A stretch of 64,000 nucleotides of DNA from Dallia pectoralis (taxonomy: Eukaryota > Chordata > Actinopteri > Esociformes > Umbridae): the NCBI GenBank assembly GCA_029465975.1, contig CM055739.1, forward strand, positions 6,180,628-6,244,627. The letters run 5' to 3'. How positions within the stretch are numbered: position 1 is the stretch's first letter; each line of letters starts with the position of its first letter. The notes under the pieces were generated by a model, which was not told the DNA's origin, did no database searches, and saw nothing but the letters and a program-made list of their open reading frames with translations. Both the position numbers and the translations under genes were made by a program. Below are positions 1 through 15,480 of this stretch, in pieces.

Positions 1-1797
1 ATGGTATCTAGTGGACATAGGGCTTAACAGAAGTGTCATTTTTCTAGTTTCCTTAACACTCCCAACCAAGATGGAAAGCCTTTAACTTCTGCCCCCGGTC
101 GCTCAGCCTAGCTGCTAATGTTCCTTCAGCACAGGAAGGAGAAGGCTAGGAGGATTGAGATATCCCATTAAATCTTGATGTTTCCCGCTGCTGTCTCTGC
201 GCGCGTGTGTGTGTGCGTGCGTGCGTGCGTGCGTGTGTGTGTGTGCGTGCGCGCGTGTGTGTGTGTGTGTGTGTGTGCGCGCGCTGGGCCTGAGAGCTCT
301 CTGTGTGTAATGAGCTCATGTAGTGTTGTCGTGGCTAAATGAAGCCTCCAGGCTCACTCTCTGAGCCTGTTTCCTATATCCTACTCCCCCCAACACTCCC
401 CAGATCCCTCCCTGCTCGCTGCTGCTGCTGGGGCAGGCTTGTTTTTCACAGCGCCTGTGCGCATTCTTTCGTTGGTATAATTGTGTAATTATGATTTCAG
501 TTAAGGAGATAGCCTCCGTTCGTGTACGGAATAGCCACAGACTGTGTACCGCTCCATTCGGAAGACGCTAGCGTGTGTGTGCGTTTTTGGGCCGTGTCGG
601 CCCGTTTCCGATCACCATTGAAAGTTGGCCTAACAAGGCAGACCAGAAAGGCCAGTACCAGTACTTGTACTTGGAAACAAACTACACCTACTACAGTCTT
701 GTGGCCAGGGTCTCTGTGGCAGGCTTAACAGCATGTGTATTTAGTGAAATTAAGGTTGCTGGCCTCGTACGTCTAGAGCCTAAACGATGACCCTACTGCT
801 CGAGTTCAACATGGAGAAAAGATGGCCGGAAAAGAGTCCCCCCGTTCCTTTATTGACAGAGGAAAAAGAAAACAGCAGGCAGCCGGCCACTTCGTTCTGC
901 TCCGATGCAACATGAGAGAGGCCACTGCACACCACCACCACCACCACCACCACCAGCGCGCTCACTCGCACGCACAGTGCAGCAGGTGAGCTAGCAGCCA
1001 GAGCAATGAGTGCATCACACGCTGTCTTTCTCTCAGCGTCTTGCTTGGGGAGAAGACAGAGGGAGAGAGAGAAGCGCTCTGACATTTTATGAAGCACCCG
1101 GCAGAAAGAAAAGCAGCGAGCGGTCTGCCTGCGTGTAATGGCGGCCGGACTCGCATTCTCTTTCTCTCTCTCTCGCTCCACTTTCATTATATCACCTTCC
1201 TTCATTAGCATAATCTAATCAATTTCAGAAAATTACCGTTTAATCGCCAAGAACACACTCCTCTGTCTCACTACCAAGACGAACCCACAGTTTAGAATAT
1301 TTTGCCTGTCTATCTATTATTCTGTTCCTATATAAAAACTAAACCTGAGCTGTGGGCTACATTAGTTTGTTGTCCGCACTATTGATGATTACAACATTAT
1401 AGCATAGCCTCACAGGTGTTGCAAAATGCTTGGGTGCCAGCTCCAGAACGATGTAAAATAAAGTCTATATGACAGTTGCATAGGCAGTAAGTTGAACCGT
1501 CTGATGGCCTTAGGGTAAAGTTTTTAATAATGTAATAAAATCTGTACAGGCTGTCACCATCAAAGTGGAAATTAAATGCACGTTGGCATGTAAAAATTGA
1601 TATTTTCTCAGTCAGAAGCCAATTTATAGTAAATTAGTAGGTATTTATTGAATAATACTTTGCATTTATATAAACAATTGTCAAAAGAGTTAACTATTTG
1701 CTCATACCAAGATGGTTTGTAGGCCTAAATAATTCCTCGTTTTTTAAAGAAAGGCAACACTAAAATAGCATCAACTTGACCAGACAAAGTGTAAACA
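1..1797. other. Gene-free: simple repeats, otherwise unrecognised
   Basis: Apart from the GT tract, a CAC triplet run at about 929-956 and CT/GA-rich patches near 1,030-1,190, I see no exon signals with supporting homology. ORFs here are low-complexity. In gene order it would fall within or near the BAZ2B 5' region. Confidence 0.5.
203..282. repeat. Imperfect (GT)n/(GC) purine-pyrimidine tract
   Basis: Alternating GT with GTGC and GCGC interruptions over about 80 bp, a Z-DNA-prone composition. Confidence 0.9.
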
Positions 1798-2483
1798 GTG
1801 TTAATGTTGTAGATGATTATTGTAGCTGTAAATGGCTGAAGGTGTTGGAATGTCTCCAGACGTGTACAGAGGCTCCTTATCAGCAACCATCAGTCCTGTG
1901 ATCTAATGGCATGTTGTGTTTGCTAATCCAAGTATATTACTAATTGGTCATTAGAAAACCCTTTTGCAATTATGTTAGCACAGCTTAAAACGGTTTTGCT
2001 TCTTAAAGAAACAATGAAACACGCCTTCTTTATACTGGTTGAGTATTTGGAGTATTAGCAATTGCGGGTTCAGGCTCAAATGGCCAGAAACAAATAACCT
2101 TTGTTCTGAAACTTGTCACTCTTTCTGAAACTCGAAGTCAAGGCTATTCCATGCAAGAAATTCCAAAGAAAATCGGGGTAAACTGGCTCTAAACAGAATT
2201 GAAAGAGTGGGAGGCCCCAGTGAACAAGTGAGCAAGAGGACAAATATATCAGTGTCAAGTTTGGTAAAGTGGGCTATTTCTAGGATGAATGAAATCTTGA
2301 TGATTAGAAGGCTACCATTATGTAATTGCTTATTATTTCAATTAAAAATAATTATTTCTAACATTATCAATAACTATATTTCCATTTCATTTTGCAATAT
2401 TTCCTCTTCAAACAAATGTCATGTATGTTGTCATGTAAAATAAAAGCCTTTCTAAGTGACCCCAAACTTGTGAACGATAGTAA
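1798..2483 (+). mobile_element. Degraded Tc1/mariner-like transposon, internally deleted
   Basis: The sequence shows the subterminal stretches typical of fish Tc1-like elements (AATCCAAGTATATTACTAAT, CCTTTTGCAATTATGTTAGC, TTGAGTATTTGGAG). A broken transposase start follows, and the element ends CTAAGTGACCCCAAACTTG. The body of the transposase is missing. The same family recurs, inverted, at 59,620-60,165. Confidence 0.75.
2080..2260 (+). pseudogene. Tc1-like transposase N-terminal remnant
   Basis: An ATG at 2080 opens MARNK, the usual start of this transposase family, but hits TAA at the sixth codon. Downstream pieces in shifted frames still resemble the helix-turn-helix region (GGCTATTCCATG..., AGTGGGAGGCCCC, GAGCAAGAGGACAAATAT). 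Multiple stops, frameshifts and a large deletion make it inactive. Confidence 0.7.
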
Positions 2484-4576
<2,093 letters not shown>

Positions 4577-5075
4577 GTACAACAACTTGGCAAGGCAGGA
4601 ATTTCAGTCCGTGTAAAGAATACGGCGAGACACGCTACACTGACTACTACAACAGGTGCTGATTTTAAACAGCAACTAACGCAGTGTTGAAGACCTGATT
4701 GCTATTTCAGACGACAGTGACCCCAGTGACACAGCGGAGAGCCGGATTCACACGTCAAAATTACTTGCTAAGATTAACTGTCTACGAAAGCTGCACACTT
4801 CCTGGTCTGTGATTCACAGGTACAGGGGGAATACGGGGGGGGTGGTCTGGAGATAAACAGCCACCCTTCACGCATCGTGCACCAGAAACAAGAAGAAACA
4901 AAGGCTCAACATTATCTAAGTCGTCTCTCTGCTATCCTGACATTCCATTTTCCTCCTGCGAACAAGATACACACTGTCACTCTGAGGGCGTCCATCTTGG
5001 ATTAGCCACTGGCTGCCCTACAGACAAAAACAACAGGAATCTGTGTGTCATATCTGCCTGCCAGAGGTTGTGCGC

Positions 5076-5109
<34 letters not shown>

Positions 5110-5387
5110 TGTGTTGCCTAATGGATCCTCTAGCCACCAGGGTTGAGCATTTTGACGTTTCTATTTTCCGTTTGTCTCCGTGAGAGGATACTATTGTGTA
5201 CGCGGATCAAAGGGGGAACAAATTAAATAGAGAGAATAAAAGAGGGAGAGAAAAAAAGAGGGATGAAATGAGAGAGAACCTATATCAGATGCTGTGAATA
5301 TATTAACGTTTTGGAGTGGATACGGGCTGAATGTTCACAGGGTTGGAATAATTTGACCCTATATCTCTACTCCAATACATACCAACA

Positions 5388-5391
<4 letters not shown>

Positions 5392-5442
<51 letters not shown>
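5392..5442. repeat. (GT)n microsatellite
   Basis: About 25 uninterrupted GT dinucleotides. Other short GT/CA runs lie at 5072-5099 and 5919-5954. Confidence 0.95.
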
Positions 5443-5446
<4 letters not shown>

Positions 5447-5639
5447 TACCGAAAAACCCTCTGCAAGGATAGTAAAACAAAAACTATAAAATATGTTTAG
5501 GGTATAAGTTACAATAGGGGTTAGGTTGAGTGTGAAGATTAGGGGTTTAGTGTTAAGATTAGAGTTAGTTAAGGGTAAGGTTTAGGATTCTAAAAAATAC
5601 AGTTATTTCTTTTGCTTTATTAATGCACAGGATGGAGAC

Positions 5640-5715
5640 AGGACTCAAGCAGTGAGCTGGATTTGAACCCATGCTGCAGCAGTACATGTGCACTGTAGGC
5701 TTAGATCACCGGGAC
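5640..5715 (-). mobile_element. tRNA-derived SINE-like fragment
   Basis: On the minus strand there is a B-box-like GGTTCAAATCC preceded, at tRNA-like spacing, by CCGGTGATCTAAGCC. The arms do not fold as a clean cloverleaf and the piece is short. It is best read as a SINE head remnant, not a functional tRNA. Confidence 0.4.
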
Positions 5716-5915
5716 AACTTAACCAATGTAAAATAACATTTAGAGAGGTATAATTTTGGAAATGTGTGTGCATGTTTAGTAAGGCTTGAAAGCGCTGGTG
5801 ATTGGATGTCATAGAGGTATGTGTGATTAAAAAGCACAGAGCTGAGGTGACAGACAGAAGAGGCAGCGTCGTTATCTATCACCTGTGACCACATTAACCA
5901 CAGTATAACCACCAC

Positions 5916-5956
<41 letters not shown>

Positions 5957-7439
5957 TTCACTTCCCCTAGCAGAACACAGACATACCCCCCCCACACACA
6001 CACAGCTATATCCGTAGATCTGCTCCGTGGCTAGCTGCGGTCGGGGCTTCTGATTTGCTCGTCAACAAGTAGATTGTCCTAATAACAGACCCGGGGAAAT
6101 AATTGTGATTTCCACCACAACAGGTCACCGTGACATTAAGGTGGCTTCTGTCATGCTAACTATAATAAAGGTCACTGTCATAATAGCAGAGCTGGACTTG
6201 AGGATCGAGAATGGGGCATGTTAGCCAGGACAACGACGGACAACAACTAATTTAGTGTCTGGTTATGGCGACAGTGAGGCTGGTCTTTTAACGTAGGTGT
6301 AAATGGAAAACACACAGAAACACAGCGCAGAAAGAGAGACCGTGCCGGGAATCCTTTACATGGTCAGTTCAGGAGTCAGGGACGTTGTAACCAATTCAAC
6401 CCCACCCCCCCCCTCCACAAACAAAATAACACCACGAGGACACGTTACCTTGGAATTAGATGCAACAACGTGTGTACAAATTATGACAGAACTGGTCAGC
6501 CACTTGCTAATTTTTAAACAAAAAATAAAATGATTACAGGCCAGAGTATTTTGGGTACTGCAATATATACCCTCATCTAAAGCTAGCATTTAATTTATAC
6601 ATCAATCAACCATCATTGTGTTCTCTATCTGAGATAAAGCATTTTGTTTGAGCTGTTCTTCCTTAATTGGGAATACATACTTTTTTTATATTTTCAAAGT
6701 AGACATTTCTGCAGTCAAATTTTAACATGGAAAACCTGTTATACAGCGATGGTCAGTACATCACAGATGATCACACAGGCATCTATACATAGACTGTATA
6801 GCTGACTATACTGCTAGCGTTATTAAAGGCTGGTCAGTTTGCTACATAAACGCTCCGGACCAGTAGATATCCATCTGGAATGTCTCCTTACGGAACATGT
6901 AGAGAAATTATGTTTCTTTTATTTTTTCTTCCTTTCCGCCCATGACAGCTATTAATACTCGGTATTTCACAGAGCTCTGTCCCCACGGCTGGGGCTTGGA
7001 ATGCCTGTTGAAACAATCATGTCCGAGGATTAGGAAGAGGGAACGAGTCAGTCCCACGCTCTCTTCCTCTACACACGCAGACACGCCAAGTACACACACA
7101 CACACACGTCTCGGCGTTTAGAAACGAGCACGCATGTTTACAGGTGGCGTGTAAGTGTACACACACACTCCACTTAAAATTGGTTTACTGACTATTAAAA
7201 CACCGTCCTTCCATGAAAACAACTTAAATCAAACAGCCTGACATGACGAGAGTGTATGAAACACACCGGCCGCTAAAACGGCGAAACAAATCGACACAGA
7301 CGCCGACAGACAGCGAACACCACGTCCAGTCGTTCTAATTAAGACTTTCCTTCTCCGCGTACCCATCACTACTGACTTATTCCAGCCGGGCATTAGAAAC
7401 AACACAACGTCCTGATCGCCGGTGCTTTCTCGCAATCCC

Positions 7440-7600
7440 TGCGAACAACAACAAAAATCCCTGAAAGCCGCCGTGATGGGAGGCCGTGTGAATGCAATAT
7501 TCATTTTGCTGCAGGAGAACAATCTATGCATAATAATAAGCCGGTTGCCTAATGAAAGCAGCCATCAAACCTGCAGCACATAGAACACGCTAAACCTCCG
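7440..7600. promoter_or_regulatory. Candidate conserved non-coding element
   Basis: Repeat-free sequence in a repeat-rich region carrying AATGCAATATTCATTTTGC, CTATGCATAATAATAA and GCCATCAAACCTGC. The motif content (POU/homeodomain-like) resembles vertebrate developmental enhancers. Conservation cannot be tested here. Confidence 0.25.
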
Positions 7601-8350
7601 GGACCTCTACGTGTCATTCGCTTAGTGCATCATTTGTTCACACCCAGGGTTCTCCCCCCCCCAAACACATCGCCCCGTGACCTTTCTTCGTATATAGCTT
7701 CTTTTTTTCCGTTTCGCCTCCAAGCCCGAAAAATAATGATTGCTGGCCGAAGAGACAGGGAGGTGCTGTGGCATTCTGCACGTGTCTGTTAGCTCCGGAG
7801 GGTCAAAGGGTAAAACAATGGTGGACGGAAACCCACAGAGCTTTTCAGGCACTTTATATCCATTGTGAGGAAACAGCGGGGCTCTAGAATCCAACGGAAA
7901 TATGCTGCTGGAAACTGATTTCACTAGAAAGGGTGACGGATAAACAAATGCTGAAAATCAAACTGGGACGACGAGATAAATATTAAAAAACAGTAAAGGC
8001 ATTGGGCCGCTTAATAACTCACTTTCACTCATAAACATACAGTACAACTCTCTACATCAGCTTGTACTTAGGTTTTACTAACAGCTAATGTCATGTACTG
8101 ATGCCTCCGGAAGTGAGGGCTGACACAGGCTAACTGTGGCTCCTTCCTCTCTGCTCCTCTCTGGGCTCCTGGCGTACCTCCTCACAGTGCTGGTTTCTCC
8201 CTCGTCTGTCTGTCTAAAGAATCTATCCTTCCACCTGACTGTGGCCATTTCGAGGCCTCTCCTACCTCCTGGTAAACAATGGGAGACAGATAATTGATCA
8301 AAAAGCCAGGGAACCCTACTGGAGGAGGAAGGTCACCGCCTGCCCGCCTG

Positions 8351-8387
<37 letters not shown>

Positions 8388-8400
8388 ACTGAGGGAGGAG

Positions 8401-8867
8401 GGGATATGATGAGGTGTGTGTGAGAGGGCAAAGAGAGAGTGTGTGTGTGTGTGTGTGTATCGGCTGAGAGGAGGAGGGGTCAGCAGTGGGATGGCTCTCT
8501 GACGTTCCAGAGCTGCCATTTTTCTTCCCTGACAAAGACTCCATCTGCCTCTGAAGCATTTGCAGCCTCCTGAGTGGAGAGAATTCCACACGTTCACCTT
8601 GGTGTCACCTCTACGCCGAGCTCTGCTGACGCTGTACACACACACGCACGCACGCACACACACACGCACCATGTGGCACTAGAGGCAGTAGCCCCTCCTC
8701 CCCCCAGTACCACTGTTATCACTGTGCAACCATCTCCGCCGAGCATTCTGGGAGTGTCTCCGGGGTTGGCGACGCGTCAGGGACTGAGGGATTCACACGC
8801 TTCTGAGAGAGAGCCCGAGGCCGAGAGAGAGGGAATGACGAGGAAAGAGAAGGAGAGAGGGAATGAT

Positions 8868-8903
<36 letters not shown>

Positions 8904-9406
8904 GGGATATGATGAGGTGTGTGTGAGAGGGCAAAGAGAGAGTGTGTGTGTGTGTGTGTGTATCGGCTGAGAGGAGGAGGGGTCAGCAGTGGGATGGCTC
9001 TCTGACGTTCCAGAGCTGCCATTTTTCTTCCCTGACAAAGACTCCATCTGCCTCTGAAGCATTTGCAGCCTCCTGAGTGGAGAGAATTCCACACGTTCAC
9101 CTTGGTGTCACCTCTACGCCGAGCTCTGCTGACGCTGTACACACACACGCACGCACGCACACACACACGCACCATGTGGCACTAGAGGCAGTAGCCCCTC
9201 CTCCCCCCAGTACCACTGTTATCACTGTGCAACCATCTCCGCCGAGCATTCTGGGAGTGTCTCCGGGGTTGGCGACGCGTCAGGGACTGAGGGATTCACA
9301 CGCTTCTGAGAGAGAGCCCGAGGCCGAGAGAGAGGGAATGACGAGGAAAGAGAAGGAGAGAGGGAATGATAGAGAGAGAGAGATAGAGAGAGAGAGAGAG
9401 TGAGAT
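8401..9406. repeat. 503-bp tandem duplication (8401-8903 and 8904-9406)
   Basis: Both copies begin GGGATATGATGAGGTGTGTG and run through the same GT, CACG, unique and GAGA segments to AGAGAGAGAG. I saw no substitutions, only length noise in the terminal GA run. GA microsatellites flank and separate the copies, so unequal exchange at GA runs explains it. The copies give duplicate ORFs on both strands, which are not genes. Confidence 0.9.
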
Positions 9407-9774
9407 GGCCAGGGCTGAAAACGAGAGATGGCATTTTAAAGAGGAAGCTGAATTTCACCTGCAATTACCGTAGCTTCAGGGGATCGTGGCTTGGTTAAGA
9501 GACATTTCATTCCCTGCAATGCTGAGAGTGAGAGCCTGTCATTTTTGTGTGTGTACATGTGTTTTTGCACGTTTGTGTGCGTTGTGTGTGTACATTTGTG
9601 TTTGTGCATACGTGTTTGTGTGTGTGTGTCTGTGTTGGTGTACCATGTCTGTCTGTGTGCGTTTGTGTGTTTGTGTACATTTGTGTGTGTGTGTGTGTGT
9701 TGCATGCCCTGAGAGGATGGAAGTAGAAAATAGAGCAATAGAAAGATATCCCCCTAGCCTCTACAGTCGCTCCC

Positions 9775-10042
9775 TCCCTCTCTCTCCCTCTCTCTCCCTC
9801 TCTCTCCCTCTCTCTCCCTCTCCCTCTATCCCTCTCCCTCTCCCTCTCCCTCTCCCTCTCTCACCTTCTCTCTGACTCTCATGCTCTTTATTTTTCTCTC
9901 TCAAGGCTCTACCTCATTCTTTCACTATTCTCTTCAAGGCTCTACCTCATTCTTTCTCTCTCTCTCTCTCTCTCTCAAGGCTCTACCTCATTCTTTCACT
10001 ATCTCTCTCTCTCTCTCTCTCTCTCTCAAGGCTCTACCTCAT

Positions 10043-10130
<88 letters not shown>
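9775..10130. repeat. CT-rich array: (TCTCCC)n, then units of AAGGCTCTACCTCATTCTTT with (TC)n
   Basis: A hexamer TCTCCC run (9775-9860) is followed by four copies of CTCAAGGCTCTACCTCATTC separated by growing TC dinucleotide runs. It ends in a pure (TC)n of about 80 bp (10047-10128). Confidence 0.9.
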
Positions 10131-10256
10131 GGATAAAAAGAAAAAGGCAGCTGTGGCTCTAACAACCAAATGAAACGTGAGTCCCATTCAGTGGCTCCCA
10201 AGCTGACCATCTGTATACCAGACATCTGAGCAGAGCAGCAAACCTCTGGGCCTCTT

Positions 10257-10291
<35 letters not shown>

Positions 10292-10369
10292 ACAGACAGA
10301 CACACACACACACAGACATAGACACACGTACACACGCACCACGCGCACACACACACACACACACACACC

Positions 10370-11999
<1,630 letters not shown>

Positions 12000-12150
12000 A
12001 AGGTTGCCCACCCAGGTCCACAGAGGCGGAGTGGCTACTGCCTTGGTTTACTCAGGCCTGCCACTTCAAGGCCGCGTACTGTCAGCTGTCAGCCTGTGAG
12101 CGTGGCACCTGCACTCTAGCCCATCCAGTTAAGGCTGACGCATCAACAGA

Positions 12151-12370
12151 CACTAACTTAAGCACACACACACACACACACACACAGTCAACTAGGCATT
12201 AACGTAACACACACACACATCCACCTAGGCACTAACTTAACACACAGACACACACAGTCAACCTGGCACTAACGTAACACACACGTACACACACACACAC
12301 ACACATTCAACTAGGCACCAATGTAACACACATTTACACACACACACACAGTCAACTAGGCACTAACTTA
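12151..12370. repeat. Composite repeat: (CA)n alternating with a CAACTAGGCACTAAC spacer
   Basis: Five units of a 15-18-bp non-CA core (TCAACTAGGCACTAACTTAA and variants GTAAC, ACCTGG) are separated by CA runs of varying length. Confidence 0.85.
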
Positions 12371-12492
12371 TCACACACCCAGCCAACACGGGCTTTAACA
12401 TTGAGCAAAGATGAAGTGGGCGCAGAAACCCGGCTAATTCCCAACTTTGTCACTGTACACACACACACACACACACACAGAGTGACACGAAC

Positions 12493-12532
<40 letters not shown>

Positions 12533-12648
12533 ACAGTCCTTCACCATCCTATGGTAACTCCACCAGAGACCTGGAAGCGCTGCCTGGCTGTCCTGCTGCA
12601 CACAGTGGGAGTGGAATGGAAATGCTGGCACCACAGGAGATGACACAA

Positions 12649-12683
<35 letters not shown>

Positions 12684-12879
12684 AGGAGTGCAGTGTGGCT
12701 GACGCAAGACAATCTGGGCCTCACGTGTCTCTTTCCTACGGCCGCCCGTTGCTCCTGACCTTCGAGATGTTTTTCCTCTCTCTCTCTCCCCCTCTCCCTC
12801 CCTTCCACCCTCTCACTCACTCCCTCCCTCCCCAACACCTCCCTGTGATTCCTATTTGTCATTAAAAGGCATTGCATTT

Positions 12880-14868
12880 CAAGCTGGATAAAGCAGATGG
12901 GTCTGTGTAAGCATTACTGCTCCTCCACGCAGCACCTTGGCTGAAGTACAGATAGCCTGCATGCATTATCCCTCTATCCCGTTTCCCCGTCACCCTCTCT
13001 AACACACACATATGCACACGCACACACACACACACAGACAGGCAGTCCAAAGAGCAAAACAACAGCTCTAACAACAGGTCATCTTACTTGGAAAGGAAAT
13101 AAAGCAGAACTGCTGCCACAGAGAAAACAGTTGGGTGACATGTTGTTGCTGTAATCAGTAAGTTACAGGCAGGAAAGCAGGACGATTGAGACACAGTACA
13201 TTTTATCATTCGTGGCACAATTCTAATCTTGGGGTCTGGGCATAATAAAAGTGAATTCAAACTACACTAACTCATAAGGCAGATAAAATGCAACCGCACC
13301 CATTCTCTGGGACTAAAACCCTCTGACATTTGTCCCAGCATAAAGCATTGACACTTAGCACTCACACAGATAATCCCTCGTGTTCATACCTCTCCTCCTC
13401 TCTCCCTCCCTCTCCCTCCTCTCTCCCTCCTCGTCTCTCTCCCCCTCTCCCTGTCTCCATGTCCCCCTCTCTTCCCCACCCCACATCCAGTCCAGGGCCA
13501 GTGGTCTGTAGTATTTACTGCCACATCTCCTAACATACTCCCAGCAATCTGTCAGGCCACTGGCTATACTCACTGAGAACAAGCTGTACATCAAAGAGGG
13601 GAAGTACAGGGAGGAGGGGGGGGGTTGGGTGTTCGGGAGCATCAGCTAGTTATTAGGGCTGACTTCTCACCTTTCCCTCTCACACACACACACACACATA
13701 AAAGAAACATACAAACACACATCTCAGCACCTCTCTCCACCAATCATAGGTTATCCTCTGCTGGAGAGAGAATGCCTCACACATAACAAACAAACTGTGT
13801 GTGTGTCTGTTTTCGAGACCTGTACACACCCTCGCTTGAGCACACATAGTTACATACACAGGCTTGCACAGCAGCACACACACACAAATACACACAGATA
13901 CACACGACACACACACACACACACACACAGCCCTTGTGCTCTCCTACTTTTTTAACTCTACTCAACAATGCCATACAATTCACATTATTCCCATATCTTT
14001 CCCTCGACTCTTTCTCCCCGCTTCCCTCGCCCCCCTCGACTCTTTCCTTCCCCTGTGTCTCTCACTCTTTCTTTTGTCTTGTTAAACGTTTGTAATTCCC
14101 TCTGGGCATTTAAGCAGCCCTCTTCTTGTTCCTCCTCTCTTAGAACAAACGTTGGATAATTGCTGAGTGCTACAGCTAGCTGCTTGGATGTTGTCCATGT
14201 TTGCCAGTCTCCTGTTTGTTTTCAGTGGAATAACCGAAGAACAAACAGACATGAAAACCTGATCACTTCAGACTGATAGGTGGTGTGTATGTTCAACGCT
14301 GACCAACGGATCACCAAATGCTAGTGTTTGTCCTCCACCGGTCTACAGTTCAACTGTACATTTCCCAGAAATCCACTTCAAATAGAGGAGTCCATTTCCA
14401 GATTTATAGCAGACAGCTTGTTCGGTGCCCTTTGATAATAGGCAACTCGCGATGTGGGTGAGAAATATGTAACAAGTAACATACCACTTCCAGGGGCTTC
14501 TGAAGAAATGAAGTGTTTTGTGAGATAAAGCAAACACAATGCCGAGAAACCCCGTGACTCTGGCGATCGGACTGTACTGCCTACCGCCGTAATCCACAAA
14601 CCCAACCAGCCACCTCTGGAATCAGACCTAACACATTCACCAACACAATCACCTTTGCTTAACCGAGGAGAGATAAAGCGGTTTCATAAAGTGTGAGATT
14701 AGATCTGGGGACGCATCAGCACAAGGACACGCAGGGAAAAGTGGAGAAAGTGCAAGTCATTGTCTGTGGGCAAGAAAAAAACCGTCACCTTTTGTCTGCC
14801 TGCCGAAACCTTGAGGGAGCAGAGCTGGCTCTAACAGAAACTGCCATGCAGTTAGTATGAGCAGAGCA

Positions 14869-14899
<31 letters not shown>

Positions 14900-14999
14900 C
14901 AGAGGGAGGGCAATAGAGAGACAGCACAACGATCTGTAGTGCTAAACATTGATGAGCCACAAAAGAGACGGTGAGAAATGGCTAACTACCAAACCAATT
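12880..14999. other. Gene-free: CT-rich and CA patches, otherwise unrecognised
   Basis: CTCC-rich 13,375-13,460, CA runs at 13,681-13,699 and 13,876-13,930, and GA run 14,875-14,900. No coding signal. Confidence 0.45.
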
Positions 15000-15480
15000 T
15001 AATCCACTCTATTGTTGAGGAACACAATTTAGTTTGACTAACTGATCGGCCTTAAATTCAATTACATTTGAATTTGTGTACCTATAAGGCCAGCGCATAA
15101 TAATGTAATAACTATTTAGATTAAATATTACTGGAAGAGAGAGCAAATCTGGCTGATAGTTCATTTGCATGGTTCCCTCCCCATCAAAATATTATTCTGA
15201 TCAAAACGGGTGGGGGGAAGGGGGCTATGGGGGTGTAATTAATTGCACAACTCACTGAATGAAAACCTCGAATTTGTAATGTAATCAGAACAACTGCTTT
15301 TCGAGGAGCTCTTGTTCAATTTAATTGGGGGAGAAAATCCTAGCGCGATCGAAAGAATGAAATCTAATTAAGCCTGGAATCTGAGTCTGCAAGTCCTGCG
15401 TTAGACCAAACTAATTGTTGCCAACGAGCTCAGCAGAAATTATGTCAAAAGCTTCTTTTCACAACAAAAATAAATCGAGA
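15000..15480. promoter_or_regulatory. Candidate conserved non-coding element (homeodomain/POU motif cluster)
   Basis: Repeat-poor AT-rich block with many TAAT cores (TGTAATTAATTGCAC, TTTAATTGGG, TCTAATTAAGCC, AACTAATTG). It also has a perfect octamer ATTTGCAT at 15163-15170. This looks like a developmental enhancer. It is inference from motif density, since conservation could not be checked. Confidence 0.3.

Noticed and set aside
5640..5715. Functional tRNA gene
   Set aside because: A B-box is present but there is no clean cloverleaf, acceptor pairing or terminator. SINE remnant preferred.
8182..9464. Pairs of nearly identical ORFs on both strands
   Set aside because: They arise from the 503-bp tandem duplication and are dominated by GA/CA repeat translations.
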